A stretch of DNA of 64,000 nucleotides from an uncultured Ruminococcus sp. (GTDB lineage Bacteria; Bacillota; Clostridia; Oscillospirales; Acutalibacteraceae): NCBI GenBank assembly GCA_958403905.1, contig CATXZD010000009.1, positions 40,149 through 104,148 on the forward strand, read 5' to 3'. The notes under the pieces were generated by a model. That model was given only the letters and a program-made list of their open reading frames with translations, searched no databases and was not told the DNA's origin. Below, piece by piece: positions 1 to 8,310 of the stretch. Positions within the stretch are counted from its first letter, which is position 1. Each line of letters opens with the position of its first letter. Position numbers and translations under genes: made by a program.

Positions 1-443
1 TTTTTGCTTTCACCTGTCAGTAAAAGTATCTCCTGCAAACCTGTTTTGGCAATTGCCTGCATTTCTTTTTCAATTTCCTCATAGTTGAGTTTTGCGCGGT
101 GAATTTTATTGTGACAGTTGAAACCGCAGTAAATACAGTAGTTTTCGCAGTAGTTGGAAATGTAAAGCGGAGTAAACATATTAATTGAATTTCCAAAGTG
201 CTTTCTTGTTTCAGTCTGTGCCTGCTGTGCAATTTCCTCTAAATGGGGCAAAGCGGCAGGGGAAAGCAGAGCTTTGAAATCTTCAATTGTTTTAATATCA
301 TGCTCAAGCGCCTGTAAAACATCATTTTCTGTGTATTTCTCAGGGTCATAGGCATTCATAGCCTCAATTACCCTGTCTTTTACGTCCGAGTCAATTTGTT
401 CCATATCGGGCAGATATTCCATATGATTAGTTCTTTTGTTCAT
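1..443 (-). CDS. thiH: 2-iminoacetate synthase ThiH, N-terminal part (cut by window edge)
   Basis: Radical SAM lyase that cleaves tyrosine to dehydroglycine (2-iminoacetate) and p-cresol for the thiamin thiazole ring; it works with ThiG, ThiS and ThiF in the cytoplasm. The 147 codons visible start with ATG at 443 and contain the radical SAM cluster motif CxxxCxxC within NYCENYCIYCGFNC, the typical YCG(F/Y)xC context of ThiH and its relatives. The C-terminal half lies outside the window. It starts 9 bases after the thiG stop, so it is translated as the fourth gene of the riboswitch-controlled operon thiSFGH. The use of ThiH rather than the oxygen-dependent ThiO fits an anaerobe. HydG is the nearest alternative, but the thi context decides. 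Confidence 0.95.
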   Translation of the reverse strand, partial: MNKRTNHMEYLPDMEQIDSDVKDRVIEAMNAYDPEKYTENDVLQALEHDIKTIEDFKALLSPAALPHLEEIAQQAQTETRKHFGNSINMFTPLYISNYCENYCIYCGFNCHNKIHRAKLNYEEIEKEMQAIAKTGLQEILLLTGESK

Positions 444-452
444 TATACCGCC

Positions 453-1223
453 TCAATTCTCAAGAAATCCGGTGAGTGGGGAAGAAGCTGACGCTCCCTT
501 TTCAATAACTCTTCCAAGCCCTGAAATATAAGCCTGTCTGCCGGCTTCAATTGCCTTTTTGAATGCTTCAGCCATCTGCGGTATATCACCTGCGGTTGCA
601 ATTGCAGTGTTAGCCATAACAGCCGCTGCACCAATCTCCATAGCCTCGCAAGCCTGTGAAGGTCTGCCGATTCCGGCATCTACTATAATCGGCAAATCAA
701 TTTCATCAATAAGTATTTTGATAAATTCTTTTGTACAAATTCCTTTGTTAGAGCCGATTGGTGCGCCGAGAGGCATTATAGATGCTGCACCTGCATCACG
801 CAAGCTTCTTGCAACATTCAAATCCGGATACATATACGGCATAACTACAAATCCTTCTTTTGCAAGAATTTCAGTTGCCTTAATTGTTTCGTAGTTATCG
901 GGTAAGAGATATTTTGAATCTTTGATAACTTCAATTTTAATAAAGTTACCACAGCCCACTTCTCTTGCAAGTCTAGCAATTCTTACAGCTTCATCGGCAT
1001 TTCTTGCACCGGAGGTGTTCGGTAAAAGCGTTACATTTTTTGGAATGTAGTCAAGAATGTTTGCAACATTTCCTGTTGCGGCACGCCTGAGTGCAAGCGT
1101 GATAATTTCTGCACCCGCATTTTCTACAGCCGCTTTGATTAGGTCAAGAGAATATTTGCCCGAGCCCAAAATAAATCGTGAGTTAAACTCATGACCTCCG
1201 ATAATCAGTTTGTCATTTTCCAT
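453..1223 (-). CDS. thiG: Thiazole synthase ThiG
   Basis: Forms the thiazole phosphate of thiamin from 1-deoxy-xylulose-5-phosphate, dehydroglycine and ThiS thiocarboxylate. The protein is 256 aa, full length for the family, and starts IIGGHEFNSRFILGSGKY; it has the (beta/alpha)8-barrel phosphate-binding end IGRPSQACEAMEIGAAAVMAN. I chose ATG 1223 because AAGGAAG stands 8-10 bases upstream; an in-frame ATG at 1247 lies inside the end of thiF and has no ribosome site. The stop lies 9 bases before thiH, and the upstream thiF gene ends only 13 bases before the start, so the genes are tightly coupled. Confidence 0.97.
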   Translation of the reverse strand: MENDKLIIGGHEFNSRFILGSGKYSLDLIKAAVENAGAEIITLALRRAATGNVANILDYIPKNVTLLPNTSGARNADEAVRIARLAREVGCGNFIKIEVIKDSKYLLPDNYETIKATEILAKEGFVVMPYMYPDLNVARSLRDAGAASIMPLGAPIGSNKGICTKEFIKILIDEIDLPIIVDAGIGRPSQACEAMEIGAAAVMANTAIATAGDIPQMAEAFKKAIEAGRQAYISGLGRVIEKGASASSPLTGFLEN

Positions 1224-1236
1224 TTTCTTACTTCCT

Positions 1237-1881
1237 TTATATATCATATTTTCCGAGAATTATACGCAGTATTGTATTTGCCTGATGGGCGGCGCATATT
1301 GTAACTCTCGGTGACATCAGACCGTTGCCCTTAACTACAGTGTTTGTTCCATCACCGCAGAGATAAAAACGGTCCGTAATTTTTCTTGTGATAATTGTGT
1401 TTGATTTTTCAACTCCAGCCATACCGGAAGCCGCAACTATATATGCGTCTTTCCTTTTTTCAAGAATATGATTTACAAGCATAGCCTTGCAGTCAGGATC
1501 ATCAAACGCCTCGCTGATTATGTTATCATCTTTAAAAAGTGAATCTATATTTTCATCTGTCACTTTAACGCAGTCGGTAATTACATTTATATACGGATTA
1601 ATTCTGCTTATCTCGTCTTTAATAGCCTCGGTTTTATACGTTCCAAGATGACATATAAAATACTGCTGACGGTTCAAATTGCTTAAATCCACTTCGTCAA
1701 AATCAATCAGATGAAGCGTACCTACTCCTGCTCTTGCAAGCATAAGAGAAATATTTGAACCTAATCCGCCCAACCCTGCAACAGCAACACGTGCTTCTTT
1801 AAGCTTTTCGAAAACTTCCTGTGTGTGTCGCAAAGACAGCACATTATCAATTTCACTTTTGTCGGGGATTTTAGTGTTCAT
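1237..1881 (-). CDS. thiF: Sulfur carrier protein adenylyltransferase ThiF
   Basis: E1-like enzyme that adenylates the C-terminal glycine of ThiS so that sulfur can be loaded. It is 214 aa, at the short end of the ThiF/MoeB/HesA range, with the nucleotide-binding motif GLGGLGSN near residue 38 and the DFDEVDLSNLNRQ segment typical of E1 enzymes. No CxxC zinc pairs are visible, as in the short clostridial ThiF type. ATG 1881 begins 2 bases after the thiS stop, and its ribosome site GGAGGGGG is formed by the last Gly-Gly-Gly codons of thiS, so translation of the two is coupled. An in-frame TTG at 1887 is possible but would overlap that site. Confidence 0.93.
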   Translation of the reverse strand: MNTKIPDKSEIDNVLSLRHTQEVFEKLKEARVAVAGLGGLGSNISLMLARAGVGTLHLIDFDEVDLSNLNRQQYFICHLGTYKTEAIKDEISRINPYINVITDCVKVTDENIDSLFKDDNIISEAFDDPDCKAMLVNHILEKRKDAYIVAASGMAGVEKSNTIITRKITDRFYLCGDGTNTVVKGNGLMSPRVTICAAHQANTILRIILGKYDI

Positions 1882-1883
1882 AA

Positions 1884-2078
1884 TCAACCCCCTCCGACAA
1901 AATTTACAATTTCAACAATGTCGCCGCTTTTTAACACAGCTTCATTGAACTGCGATTTCGGCAATATTTCACCGTTTATTTCAATAGCAATCCTTTGCGG
2001 ATTTATTCCGTTTGTTTTAAGATAATCTAAAAGAACAATCTCATCTTTTTCAAACTTTTCGCCGTTAATGCAAATCAT
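1884..2078 (-). CDS. thiS: Sulfur carrier protein ThiS
   Basis: Ubiquitin-like sulfur carrier of 64 aa for thiazole formation. The protein ends in VGGG, giving the Gly-Gly tail that ThiF adenylates; the sequence MICINGEKFE...EIVNFVGGG matches the beta-grasp ThiS pattern. ATG 2078 has GGAGGG 5 bases upstream; the longer open frame to 2129 runs into the riboswitch terminator and is not used. It is the first gene of the operon and lies directly behind the TPP-controlled terminator. Confidence 0.95.
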   Translation of the reverse strand: MICINGEKFEKDEIVLLDYLKTNGINPQRIAIEINGEILPKSQFNEAVLKSGDIVEIVNFVGGG

Positions 2079-2093
2079 TTTTATCCCTCCAAA

Positions 2094-2127
2094 CAAAAAA
2101 CGAAGTATGCCAAAAGACATACTTCGC
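2094..2127 (-). terminator. Riboswitch-controlled intrinsic terminator
   Basis: A 9-bp perfect stem (CGAAGTATG / CATACTTCG) is followed on the minus strand by six T. It lies between the TPP aptamer and thiS, so it is the likely expression platform: TPP binding would permit the terminator and shut off thiSFGH. Confidence 0.85.
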
Positions 2128-2136
2128 AAAATTACA

Positions 2137-2224
2137 GTTTAAGTCCCTACGCTGGCATTATCCAAATCAGGTATTACGGTCGAAATGTCAATTCATTTCC
2201 TCTCAGCCCGCTTGAGCTCCCGTT
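2137..2224 (-). promoter_or_regulatory. TPP riboswitch (THI element)
   Basis: On the minus strand the conserved aptamer blocks are readable in order: GGGAGCTC, GGGCTGAGAGG, ACCTGATTTGGATAATGCC and AGCGTAGGGA. These are the hallmark CUGAGA and CUGAU-UGGAUAAUGCCAGCGUAGGGA elements of TPP aptamers. It precedes thiSFGH, with a terminator between. Base pairing of the outer P1 helix is less clear by eye. Confidence 0.96.
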
Positions 2225-2242
2225 TATATTTAATTTATTTAT

Positions 2243-2271
2243 AGTATATTACTATTTTTTTAAAATGTAAA
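2243..2271 (-). promoter_or_regulatory. Promoter of the thi operon
   Basis: A -35 box TTTACA (2266-2271) and a -10 box TATACT (2243-2248) on the minus strand are separated by 17 bases, and the riboswitch begins about 20 bases downstream. Confidence 0.6.
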
Positions 2272-2322
2272 TACTTTTATGATTAAAAACAAAAAATCCG
2301 TGCATTTAATTTCAGTTTGTGC

Positions 2323-2328
2323 TATAAT
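2323..2328 (+). promoter_or_regulatory. Extended -10 promoter of tex
   Basis: TATAAT preceded by TGC forms an extended -10 element 32 bases before the tex start. No good -35 box is visible. Confidence 0.45.
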
Positions 2329-2359
2329 TTATAAGCAAATATTAACTACGGAGGATATA

Positions 2360-4507
2360 ATGGAGTATTCACAAATTTTAGCACAGCAGTTCAATATAAA
2401 AGAGGAGTATGCTAAAAACATTATCAGTTTGCTCGATGACGGTAACACAATTCCGTTTATTGCTCGTTACCGAAAAGAAATGCATGGCTCAATGGATGAC
2501 CAGCTTATTAGAGAATTCAGCGAAAAGCTTGATTATCTGCGCGGACTTGATAAACGCAGAGATGAAATACGTTCGCTGATTGATGCTCAGGAAAAGCTTA
2601 CAGACGAGGTTTCTGCATTGCTTGACAAGGCAACGACTTTGTCCGAGCTTGAAGATATTTATCGCCCTTACAGACCAAAACGAAAAACAAGAGCGTCAGT
2701 TGCGAAGGAAAAGGGACTTGAGCCTTTAGCGCTTGAAATTATCAAGCAGGAAAATTCATACAATCCCACACTTAATGCAGAAAAATATATAGATGAAGAA
2801 AAAGGCGTAGCATCAGCCGAAGAAGCAATTCAGGGTGCAATGGACATAATTGCCGAGCAAGTGTCCGACAGCGCTGAAATCAGAAAAAGAGTCAGAAATC
2901 TTACAAAACTTAACGGTGTAGTAGTTTCAACAGCAACCGATCCTGAAAAGGAAAGTGTATACACTACATATTATGATTTTAAAGAACCTGTTAAGAAAAT
3001 CGCAGGACATAGATTACTTGCAATTAATCGAGGAGAAAAAGAAGGTTTTTTAAAGGTTGCTATTGAGTCTGACAATGATAAACCGCTTAATATTATTTTC
3101 AGATTGCTTGATAAGGGAACAAATCCTTTGTGTTCTGATATTATCAAAGAGGCTTGCACAGATGCTTACAATCGTCTGATTTTTCCGTCAATTGAACGTG
3201 AAATCAGAAATGATTTAACAGATACTGCCTCAGAAAATGCAATGAAGGTGTTTGCGGTAAATCTTAAACAGCTCCTTATGCAGCCTCCCGTTAAGGGCAA
3301 AACTGTTCTTGGACTTGATCCCGGTTACAGAACGGGATGTAAGGTCGCGGTAGTTGACGATACAGGCAAAGTGCTTGATACAGCAGTAATTTATCCTACT
3401 CACTCGGATAGAAAAATTGAGGAGTCAAGGATTAAACTTTTACAACTTATAAATAAATATAATGTTGATATTATTTCAATCGGTAACGGCACAGCGAGCA
3501 AGGAAACTGAAATGTTTACAGCCGAAACAATTAAAAGTGCCGACCATACTGTATATTATATGGTAGTAAGCGAGGCAGGAGCGTCGGTGTATTCTGCGTC
3601 AAAGCTTGCTGCAACAGAACTGCCTGAGCTTGATCTTACGCTGCGCAGTGCTGTTTCAATAGCACGACGACTTCAGGATCCGCTTGCCGAACTTGTAAAA
3701 ATTGAGCCTAAAGCAATCGGAGTAGGACAGTATCAGCACGATATGCCGCAAAAAAGGCTCGGAGAAACACTTGACGGTGTTGTTGAGGACTGCGTAAACT
3801 CGGTCGGAGCAGATTTAAACACGGCTTCTCCTGCACTTCTTTTGAGAGTGTCGGGATTAAATTCGACTGTTTGTAAAAACATCGTTGCATATAGGGAAGA
3901 GAACGGAGCTTTTACGTCCCGTGCTGAACTTAAAAAAGTACCAAAACTCGGTCCAAAAGCCTTTGAACAGTGCGCAGGTTTTTTGAGAGTTTCTGAAAGT
4001 AAAAATCCTCTTGATAATACAGGTGTTCATCCTGAAAGTTATAAGAGCGCAAAAGGACTTTTAAGTTTGCTTGATTATTCTGATAATGAAATAAAATCGG
4101 GTAAATTTCCTGATTTGCAATCGCGTGTAAAAGAATATGGCGCTAAATCGCTTGCAGAGAAACTTGAAATCGGCATGCCGACTTTTGACGATATAGTAAA
4201 AGAGCTGTCAAAACCCGGAAGAGATCCGAGAGATGAAATGCCTACACCTATGCTTCGCAGTGATATTCTCGACATAAAGGATTTAAAAGAGGGAATGGAG
4301 CTTAAAGGAACTGTACGAAATGTAATTGATTTTGGAGCATTTGTCGATATCGGCGTTCACCAGGACGGACTTGTTCATATTTCTCAAATTTGTGATAAAT
4401 ACATCAAGCATCCCGGAGAGGTTTTAAAAGTAGGCGATGTTGTAAACGTAAAGGTTTTATCGGTAGAGCCTGAAAAAAACAGAATTTCTCTTACTATGAG
4501 ATTTTAA
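2360..4507 (+). CDS. tex: RNA-binding transcriptional accessory protein Tex
   Basis: Conserved nucleic-acid-binding protein with roles in transcription and stress tolerance. It is 715 aa, the normal length. The order of domains is an N-terminal helical Tex region, a YqgF/RNase H-like fold beginning near residue 330 (GLDPGYRTGCK), helix-hairpin-helix repeats around residues 500-560 and a C-terminal S1 domain from about residue 640 (LKGTVRNVIDFGAFVDIG...DGLVHISQI). ATG 2360 has GGAGG 6 bases upstream; an in-frame ATG at 2279 precedes the promoter and is rejected. It is monocistronic, transcribed away from the thi operon, and ends at a strong bidirectional terminator. Confidence 0.96.
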   Translation: MEYSQILAQQFNIKEEYAKNIISLLDDGNTIPFIARYRKEMHGSMDDQLIREFSEKLDYLRGLDKRRDEIRSLIDAQEKLTDEVSALLDKATTLSELEDIYRPYRPKRKTRASVAKEKGLEPLALEIIKQENSYNPTLNAEKYIDEEKGVASAEEAIQGAMDIIAEQVSDSAEIRKRVRNLTKLNGVVVSTATDPEKESVYTTYYDFKEPVKKIAGHRLLAINRGEKEGFLKVAIESDNDKPLNIIFRLLDKGTNPLCSDIIKEACTDAYNRLIFPSIEREIRNDLTDTASENAMKVFAVNLKQLLMQPPVKGKTVLGLDPGYRTGCKVAVVDDTGKVLDTAVIYPTHSDRKIEESRIKLLQLINKYNVDIISIGNGTASKETEMFTAETIKSADHTVYYMVVSEAGASVYSASKLAATELPELDLTLRSAVSIARRLQDPLAELVKIEPKAIGVGQYQHDMPQKRLGETLDGVVEDCVNSVGADLNTASPALLLRVSGLNSTVCKNIVAYREENGAFTSRAELKKVPKLGPKAFEQCAGFLRVSESKNPLDNTGVHPESYKSAKGLLSLLDYSDNEIKSGKFPDLQSRVKEYGAKSLAEKLEIGMPTFDDIVKELSKPGRDPRDEMPTPMLRSDILDIKDLKEGMELKGTVRNVIDFGAFVDIGVHQDGLVHISQICDKYIKHPGEVLKVGDVVNVKVLSVEPEKNRISLTMRF

Positions 4508-4514
4508 GCATTAA

Positions 4515-4556
4515 AAATGGCTGATTTGAAATGCGTTGGTTTCAAATCAGCCATTT
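4515..4556. terminator. Bidirectional intrinsic terminator between tex and the DUF188 gene
   Basis: A 17-bp perfect stem (AAATGGCTGATTTGAAA and its complement) with an 8-base loop, flanked by A- and T-rich sequence, serves the convergent genes on both sides. Confidence 0.85.
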
Positions 4557-4558
4557 GT

Positions 4559-5008
4559 TTAGTTGTTCAATAATTCCTTTGTCAGGTTTTTAAATGAAGT
4601 TTCAAATTTTTTGTCATCAGCTTGTGTTCGTTTTTTAGGCCCTTTAAGGTGATTTTTATTTTTAGATAATCTTGCTTTTTTGGCAAGATGTCTGTCCATA
4701 AGCAAACCGCCTATGTTATCATCCGTGAAAATTTTGCCTGATTGATGAATGCAATAACCGCCCTTTGAAAGTACCATAGCCGCAACTCCGTAATCCTGTG
4801 TTACGGCAATATCGCCTTTTTGACACATATTAACAAGCGCGAAATCTACCGCGTCTGAACCTGAGCCGATAATTTTAACTTCGCTGTAAACCGTATTCAT
4901 AATATGGCTTGTGTCGCAAAGCAGAATAACAGGAATTCCGTAATCTTTAGCAATTTTTTCAACCTGATTTACAACAGGGCAGGCGTCAGCATCAACAAGA
5001 ATTTTCAT
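4559..5008 (-). CDS. YaiI/YqxD family DUF188 protein
   Basis: Conserved 149-aa cytoplasmic protein of the UPF0178/DUF188 family, which has a PIN-like fold. The diagnostic start MKILVDADACPV, the segment VTQDYGVAAMVL and the motif LMDRHLAKK are all present. No biochemical role is firmly established for the family. ATG 5008 starts 3 bases after the stop of the cyclophilin gene, so the two probably share a transcript. Confidence 0.9.
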   Translation of the reverse strand: MKILVDADACPVVNQVEKIAKDYGIPVILLCDTSHIMNTVYSEVKIIGSGSDAVDFALVNMCQKGDIAVTQDYGVAAMVLSKGGYCIHQSGKIFTDDNIGGLLMDRHLAKKARLSKNKNHLKGPKKRTQADDKKFETSFKNLTKELLNN

Positions 5009-5011
5009 TTA

Positions 5012-5686
5012 TCATTCTTCAATAGTAATTGTATTGATAACAGGCTTTTTTCCTTCTTCAACAGTACCGTTATCGTCAATTACAGGAGTTTCCTCACAAA
5101 TCTTATCAACAATTTCTATGCCGTCTGTAACATGTCCGAAACCAGCATATTGGCCGTCAAGAAATGTGCTGTCCTCGTGGACAATGAAAAACTGAGAGCT
5201 TGCGCTGTTATACATTTGTGAACGAGCCATAGAAATTACGCCTCTGAGATGAGAAATATTATTTTCAACACCGTTTTGTGAAAACTCACCTTTAATTTCC
5301 TGATCACTTCCGCCTGCACCGGTACCTGTCGGATCGCCGCCCTGCATCATAAAGCCTTTTATAATTCTGTGAAAAGTAAGACCGTCATAAAAACCTTCTT
5401 TAGCTAACTTTACAAAGTTTGTGACTGTAATAGGTGCGGTATCTGCATCAAGCTCCAACGTGATTTTTCCGTAATTTTTAATATCAATTACTGCGGTAAA
5501 CTTACCTGAGAGCAGTTCTTCATTGCCTGAAGATTCGGTAACGGCTTTTGTGGTCTTTGAAGAATCATTAGAACTTGTCGTGCTTCCCGAACATCCACTC
5601 AGTATAGCCATAGGAATAATCAAAGAAACGGCGCAAAGTAAGCTTAAAATCTTTGTTGAAACAGATTTTAAATTTGTTTTAGTCAT
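5012..5686 (-). CDS. Cyclophilin-type peptidyl-prolyl isomerase lipoprotein
   Basis: Extracytoplasmic cyclophilin, expected to help proteins fold outside the membrane. The 224-aa protein has a lipoprotein signal (hydrophobic segment residues 13-29, lipobox LSGC), a Ser/Thr/Asn-rich linker to about residue 55, and a cyclophilin domain with FHRIIKGFMMQGGDPTGTG and SSQFFIVHE, which include the catalytic Arg and the FMMQGGD signature. ATG 5686 has AAAGGA upstream. It is followed at 3 bases by the DUF188 gene. Confidence 0.93.
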   Translation of the reverse strand: MTKTNLKSVSTKILSLLCAVSLIIPMAILSGCSGSTTSSNDSSKTTKAVTESSGNEELLSGKFTAVIDIKNYGKITLELDADTAPITVTNFVKLAKEGFYDGLTFHRIIKGFMMQGGDPTGTGAGGSDQEIKGEFSQNGVENNISHLRGVISMARSQMYNSASSQFFIVHEDSTFLDGQYAGFGHVTDGIEIVDKICEETPVIDDNGTVEEGKKPVINTITIEE

Positions 5687-5774
5687 AATAAAAATCCTTT
5701 CGTAAATTAATCAAAATTATTTTAACATTTTATTCTCTTTAAATCAACTATATTTATATAAAAATAATTAATGC

Positions 5775-5803
5775 TTGACAATTCTGATGAAAACAAGTAA
5801 AAT
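5775..5803 (+). promoter_or_regulatory. Promoter of tRNA-Ser
   Basis: TTGACA (5775-5780), a 17-base spacer and TAAAAT (5798-5803) lie about 21 bases before the tRNA. Confidence 0.7.
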
Positions 5804-5824
5804 ATATAATTGTCAGGAAAATAC

Positions 5825-5913
5825 GGAGACGTATCGAAGTGGTCATAACGGGGCTGACTCGAAATCAGTTAGGGAGCAATCCCCCGCGAGTTCGAATCTC
5901 GCCGTCTCCGCCA
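5825..5913 (+). tRNA. tRNA-Ser (anticodon CGA)
   Basis: The class II cloverleaf is readable: acceptor GGAGACG/CGTCTCC, anticodon loop CTCGAAA with anticodon CGA at 5860-5862, a long variable arm (GGGAGCAATCCC), T loop TTCGAAT, discriminator G and encoded CCA. It decodes UCG. A compositionally foreign block begins directly behind its 3' end, which is a common integration position. Confidence 0.96.
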
Positions 5914-5916
5914 AAT

Positions 5917-5958
5917 AAGAACGCTAATTTTGATACAAAGTCAGCGTTCTTTCTTTTT
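5917..5958 (+). terminator. Terminator behind tRNA-Ser
   Basis: A 9-bp stem (AAGAACGCT/AGCGTTCTT) is followed by TTCTTTTT. Confidence 0.75.
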
Positions 5959-5963
5959 GCCCG

Positions 5964-5988
5964 AAAAGCCTTATTTTACAGGCTTTTT
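5964..5988 (+). terminator. Second hairpin with T-run
   Basis: AAAAGCCT pairs with AGGCTTTT across an 8-base loop, 5 bases behind the first terminator. Confidence 0.55.
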
Positions 5989-6021
5989 CAGTACTATCGC
6001 AATTTCAAATAGAGTTTTTAG

Positions 6022-6054
6022 GCCGTCACGGGAGCGTTTCGTGATGGCTTTTTT
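6022..6054 (+). terminator. Third hairpin with T-run
   Basis: GCCGTCACG pairs with CGTGATGGC (one G-U pair) and is followed by TTTTTT. Three terminators in a row separate the tRNA from the acquired block. Confidence 0.6.
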
Positions 6055-6091
6055 GCGTTTTTCAAAGGGAAATGGGTTAAAAGCCAAAAAG

Positions 6092-6140
6092 TAATCGTTC
6101 AATTTTAGGGTATTCGTTCATTTTTAGGAGTAATCGTTCG
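6092..6140 (+). repeat. Three short iteron-like direct repeats
   Basis: The motif ATCGTTCA (variants TTCGTTCA, ATCGTTCG) occurs three times at 19-20-base spacing, joined by TTTTAGG spacers. It sits in the gene-free part (5914-6259) between tRNA-Ser and proS. The rest of that stretch holds only the hairpins and the short open frame described at 6165-6246. Confidence 0.5.
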
Positions 6141-6164
6141 CTTCTGTTCGTCGGTCAAGGTGTG

Positions 6165-6246
6165 CTATTTTGAAAATAGCATCTCCTGTTCAGTGTCAGT
6201 GGTATTCACTTGATAATGAGGAGCAAACAGAACGGCGGTTTCCGAG
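6165..6246 (-). pseudogene. Short unrecognised coding remnant
   Basis: On the minus strand an open frame without a start codon reads SETAVLFAPHYQVNTTDTEQ and then EMLFSK before a TAG stop. The protein-like composition suggests the C-terminal scrap of a gene, perhaps from a mobile element, left behind proS. The family is not recognised. Confidence 0.25.
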
Positions 6247-6259
6247 CGATTATATAGAT

Positions 6260-7969
6260 TTATTTCGTTGCTGATAAAATTTTCGATATTTCTTTTGCTG
6301 CCGAAGTCATAGAAACATGGGCAGAGAAACACTTATCTCTCGAAACGATTTCAACGATATTTTGTTTCATGTTTCGAGGGCTGACGATCACTCTGAACGG
6401 TACGCCAATCAGGTCAGCATCCGAGAACATAACCCCGGCGCTTACCTTGCGATCATCATAAATAACTTCAACGCCCTTGCTTTGCAGTTCTTCGTACAAC
6501 TTATCGGCATAAGCCTTAACCTGGGCGTCATCAGCACGAACAGCGCAGATGTGCACTTGCCACGGTGCAACTGCTAAAGGCCATATCGGACCGTATTCAT
6601 CGTGATGAGCTTCACAGATTGAAGCGGCAAGCCTGCCGACACCGATACCATAGCACCCCATAATCGGATACTGTGTTTCGCCGACCTTGTCGATATAGGT
6701 CATATTCATAGACTTGGTATATTTGGTGCCGAGCTGGAAGATGTTGCCCACCTCTATGCCACGGGATACCGTAATGGCGGGCTTGCCGCAGTGCGGGCAA
6801 ATACCTCCTTCCTGCATCTTGGCGAAATCGTGGTATTCTGCACCTTCTACATCACGGCTCATATCAAGACCTGTGTAGTGGTATTCGCATACATTCGCAC
6901 CGCAGGAAAGATTGTTCATTCCTTCAAGGGAACGGTCATACAGAATCGTAAAGTTACCGTTCAGGTTAACAGGACCGATGTATCCTGCATTAAGTTCGCT
7001 CTCTTCGGTAATAACTGCCGGATGAATGTCATATCCTAAATAATTTGTGAGCTTGGTTTCATTGACCTCAAGATCGCCACGGATGAACAATACGATATAA
7101 CGGTCATCGGAATTGCGCTGATACACGACCGCCTTACAGGATGTCTTTTCATTACAATGCAAGAACTCGCATACCTCCTCAATGGTGTGAATGTTTGGAG
7201 TATGCACTAAAGTCAATTCATCAGAAATACCATTTCTTTCGTTGTGAATGATACACTCTGCTGCCTCCATGTTGGCACGGTAATCGCATTCCGCGCAGAT
7301 GGCAATAGAATCTTCGCCGATGGGGGTAAGCAGCATAAACTCGTGAGAAATATTACCGCCCATCATACCAGCATCAGAAGCAACGGAAATAACCTCCGGC
7401 AAGCCTACTCTCGCATAAATACGCTCATAAGCCTTATGGCACTTGTCGTAATATTCCTCTAAATCTTCCTGACTTGTGTGGAAAGAGTAAGCGTCCTTCA
7501 TCGTAAATTCACGCACTCGGATCAGTCCGGCTCTCGGTCTTGCTTTATCACGGAATTTGGTCTGGATCTGATACACCATAAAAGGATATTTCATATAACT
7601 TTGCCCGTAATCTCGAACAAGATGAACGGCAGCTTCTTCGTGTGTCATACCAAGAACCAAAGGACTTCCGCTGCGGTCATTAAATCGAGCCATTTCTTTG
7701 CCGATGCTCTCGTATCTGCCGGACTCCTGCCAGATAGAAGCAGGCATAACAACAGGAAATTGCACCTCCTGTCCGTCAATAGCGTCCATCTCTTCACTAA
7801 TGATTTGTTCAATTTTGCGAATAACTCTTTTCAAAGGCATATAGGAAGAAAAAATACCATTTGCTACATACTTCATATAGCCGCCACGCACCATCAAAGC
7901 GTGGCTGTCAACGATACAGTCTGACGGTCTTTCCCGGAAACGCTCTCCGACAAGTTTTTCAAGTTTCAT
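6260..7969 (-). CDS. proS: Prolyl-tRNA synthetase ProS (bacterial type)
   Basis: Charges tRNA-Pro with proline. The 569-aa protein is full length for the bacterial form with an editing insertion domain. Class II motif 1 lies near residues 30-70, motif 2 is at FRDKARPRAGLIRVREFTMKDAYSF (about residues 135-160), the INS domain spans about 230-380, motif 3 is GCYGIGVGRLAAS (about 440) and the anticodon-binding domain fills the C terminus (VAPWQVHICAV). The ATG has GGTATCC-rich leader sequence upstream and lies about 30 bases behind the T-box terminator. The gene has higher GC and different codon use than the surrounding low-GC genes and lies in an apparently acquired block; a second native proS may exist elsewhere. 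Confidence 0.95.
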   Translation of the reverse strand: MKLEKLVGERFRERPSDCIVDSHALMVRGGYMKYVANGIFSSYMPLKRVIRKIEQIISEEMDAIDGQEVQFPVVMPASIWQESGRYESIGKEMARFNDRSGSPLVLGMTHEEAAVHLVRDYGQSYMKYPFMVYQIQTKFRDKARPRAGLIRVREFTMKDAYSFHTSQEDLEEYYDKCHKAYERIYARVGLPEVISVASDAGMMGGNISHEFMLLTPIGEDSIAICAECDYRANMEAAECIIHNERNGISDELTLVHTPNIHTIEEVCEFLHCNEKTSCKAVVYQRNSDDRYIVLFIRGDLEVNETKLTNYLGYDIHPAVITEESELNAGYIGPVNLNGNFTILYDRSLEGMNNLSCGANVCEYHYTGLDMSRDVEGAEYHDFAKMQEGGICPHCGKPAITVSRGIEVGNIFQLGTKYTKSMNMTYIDKVGETQYPIMGCYGIGVGRLAASICEAHHDEYGPIWPLAVAPWQVHICAVRADDAQVKAYADKLYEELQSKGVEVIYDDRKVSAGVMFSDADLIGVPFRVIVSPRNMKQNIVEIVSRDKCFSAHVSMTSAAKEISKILSATK

Positions 7970-7989
7970 ATAAGGATACCTCCATTTTT

Positions 7990-8275
7990 GCTTTTGAACA
8001 CAAAAAAGCCCTAAGCCAACATTACATCAGCTTAGGGCGAACTATTAACAAGTCCGTGGTACCACCTAAATTCGGAAATGATCCGCACTCTCCGGCACAG
8101 GACAAATTCCGATGCCATATCTCTGTAACGGGAGAACCCGGCGAGGCTTACTATTATTTCAGCTCACAGCTCAAAGATGGGTTGGGCATCTTTTCAATAA
8201 AGGCTCGCACCAACCGCCTTCTCTCTGAAAATCCGAGACGCTTACTATTTCTTATCATAGCTTTTGTGTTCAATT
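7990..8275 (-). promoter_or_regulatory. T-box leader of proS
   Basis: The leader carries the conserved T-box sequence TTTAGGTGGTACCACGG (8053-8067 core, minus strand), which forms the antiterminator that pairs with the uncharged tRNA acceptor, an AGTA-like element, and a GGTTGGTGCGAGCC segment resembling the GNUG region of stem I. By its position before proS it should read tRNA-Pro; I could not place the specifier CCN codon with certainty. Confidence 0.9.
8002..8038 (-). terminator. T-box-controlled terminator of proS
   Basis: On the minus strand GCCCTAAGC pairs with GCTTAGGGC and is followed by six T (8002-8007), directly after the T-box motif. Confidence 0.85.
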
Positions 8276-8281
8276 TCAAAA

Positions 8282-8310
8282 ATTATAACATAAAGTAAAT
8301 AGAGCGTCAA
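8282..8310 (-). promoter_or_regulatory. Promoter of the T-box-proS transcript
   Basis: Minus-strand TTGACG (8305-8310), a 17-base spacer and a perfect TATAAT (8282-8287). The stretch 8311-8568 between this promoter and the next gene shows no convincing gene. Confidence 0.8.

Noticed and set aside
2279..2359. N-terminal extension of Tex to ATG 2279
   Set aside because: It starts upstream of the extended -10 promoter and has no ribosome site; ATG 2360 has GGAGG.
7478..8298. Plus-strand frames opposite proS and its leader
   Set aside because: They are shadows of proS and of the T-box leader, with no start signals and no recognisable product.
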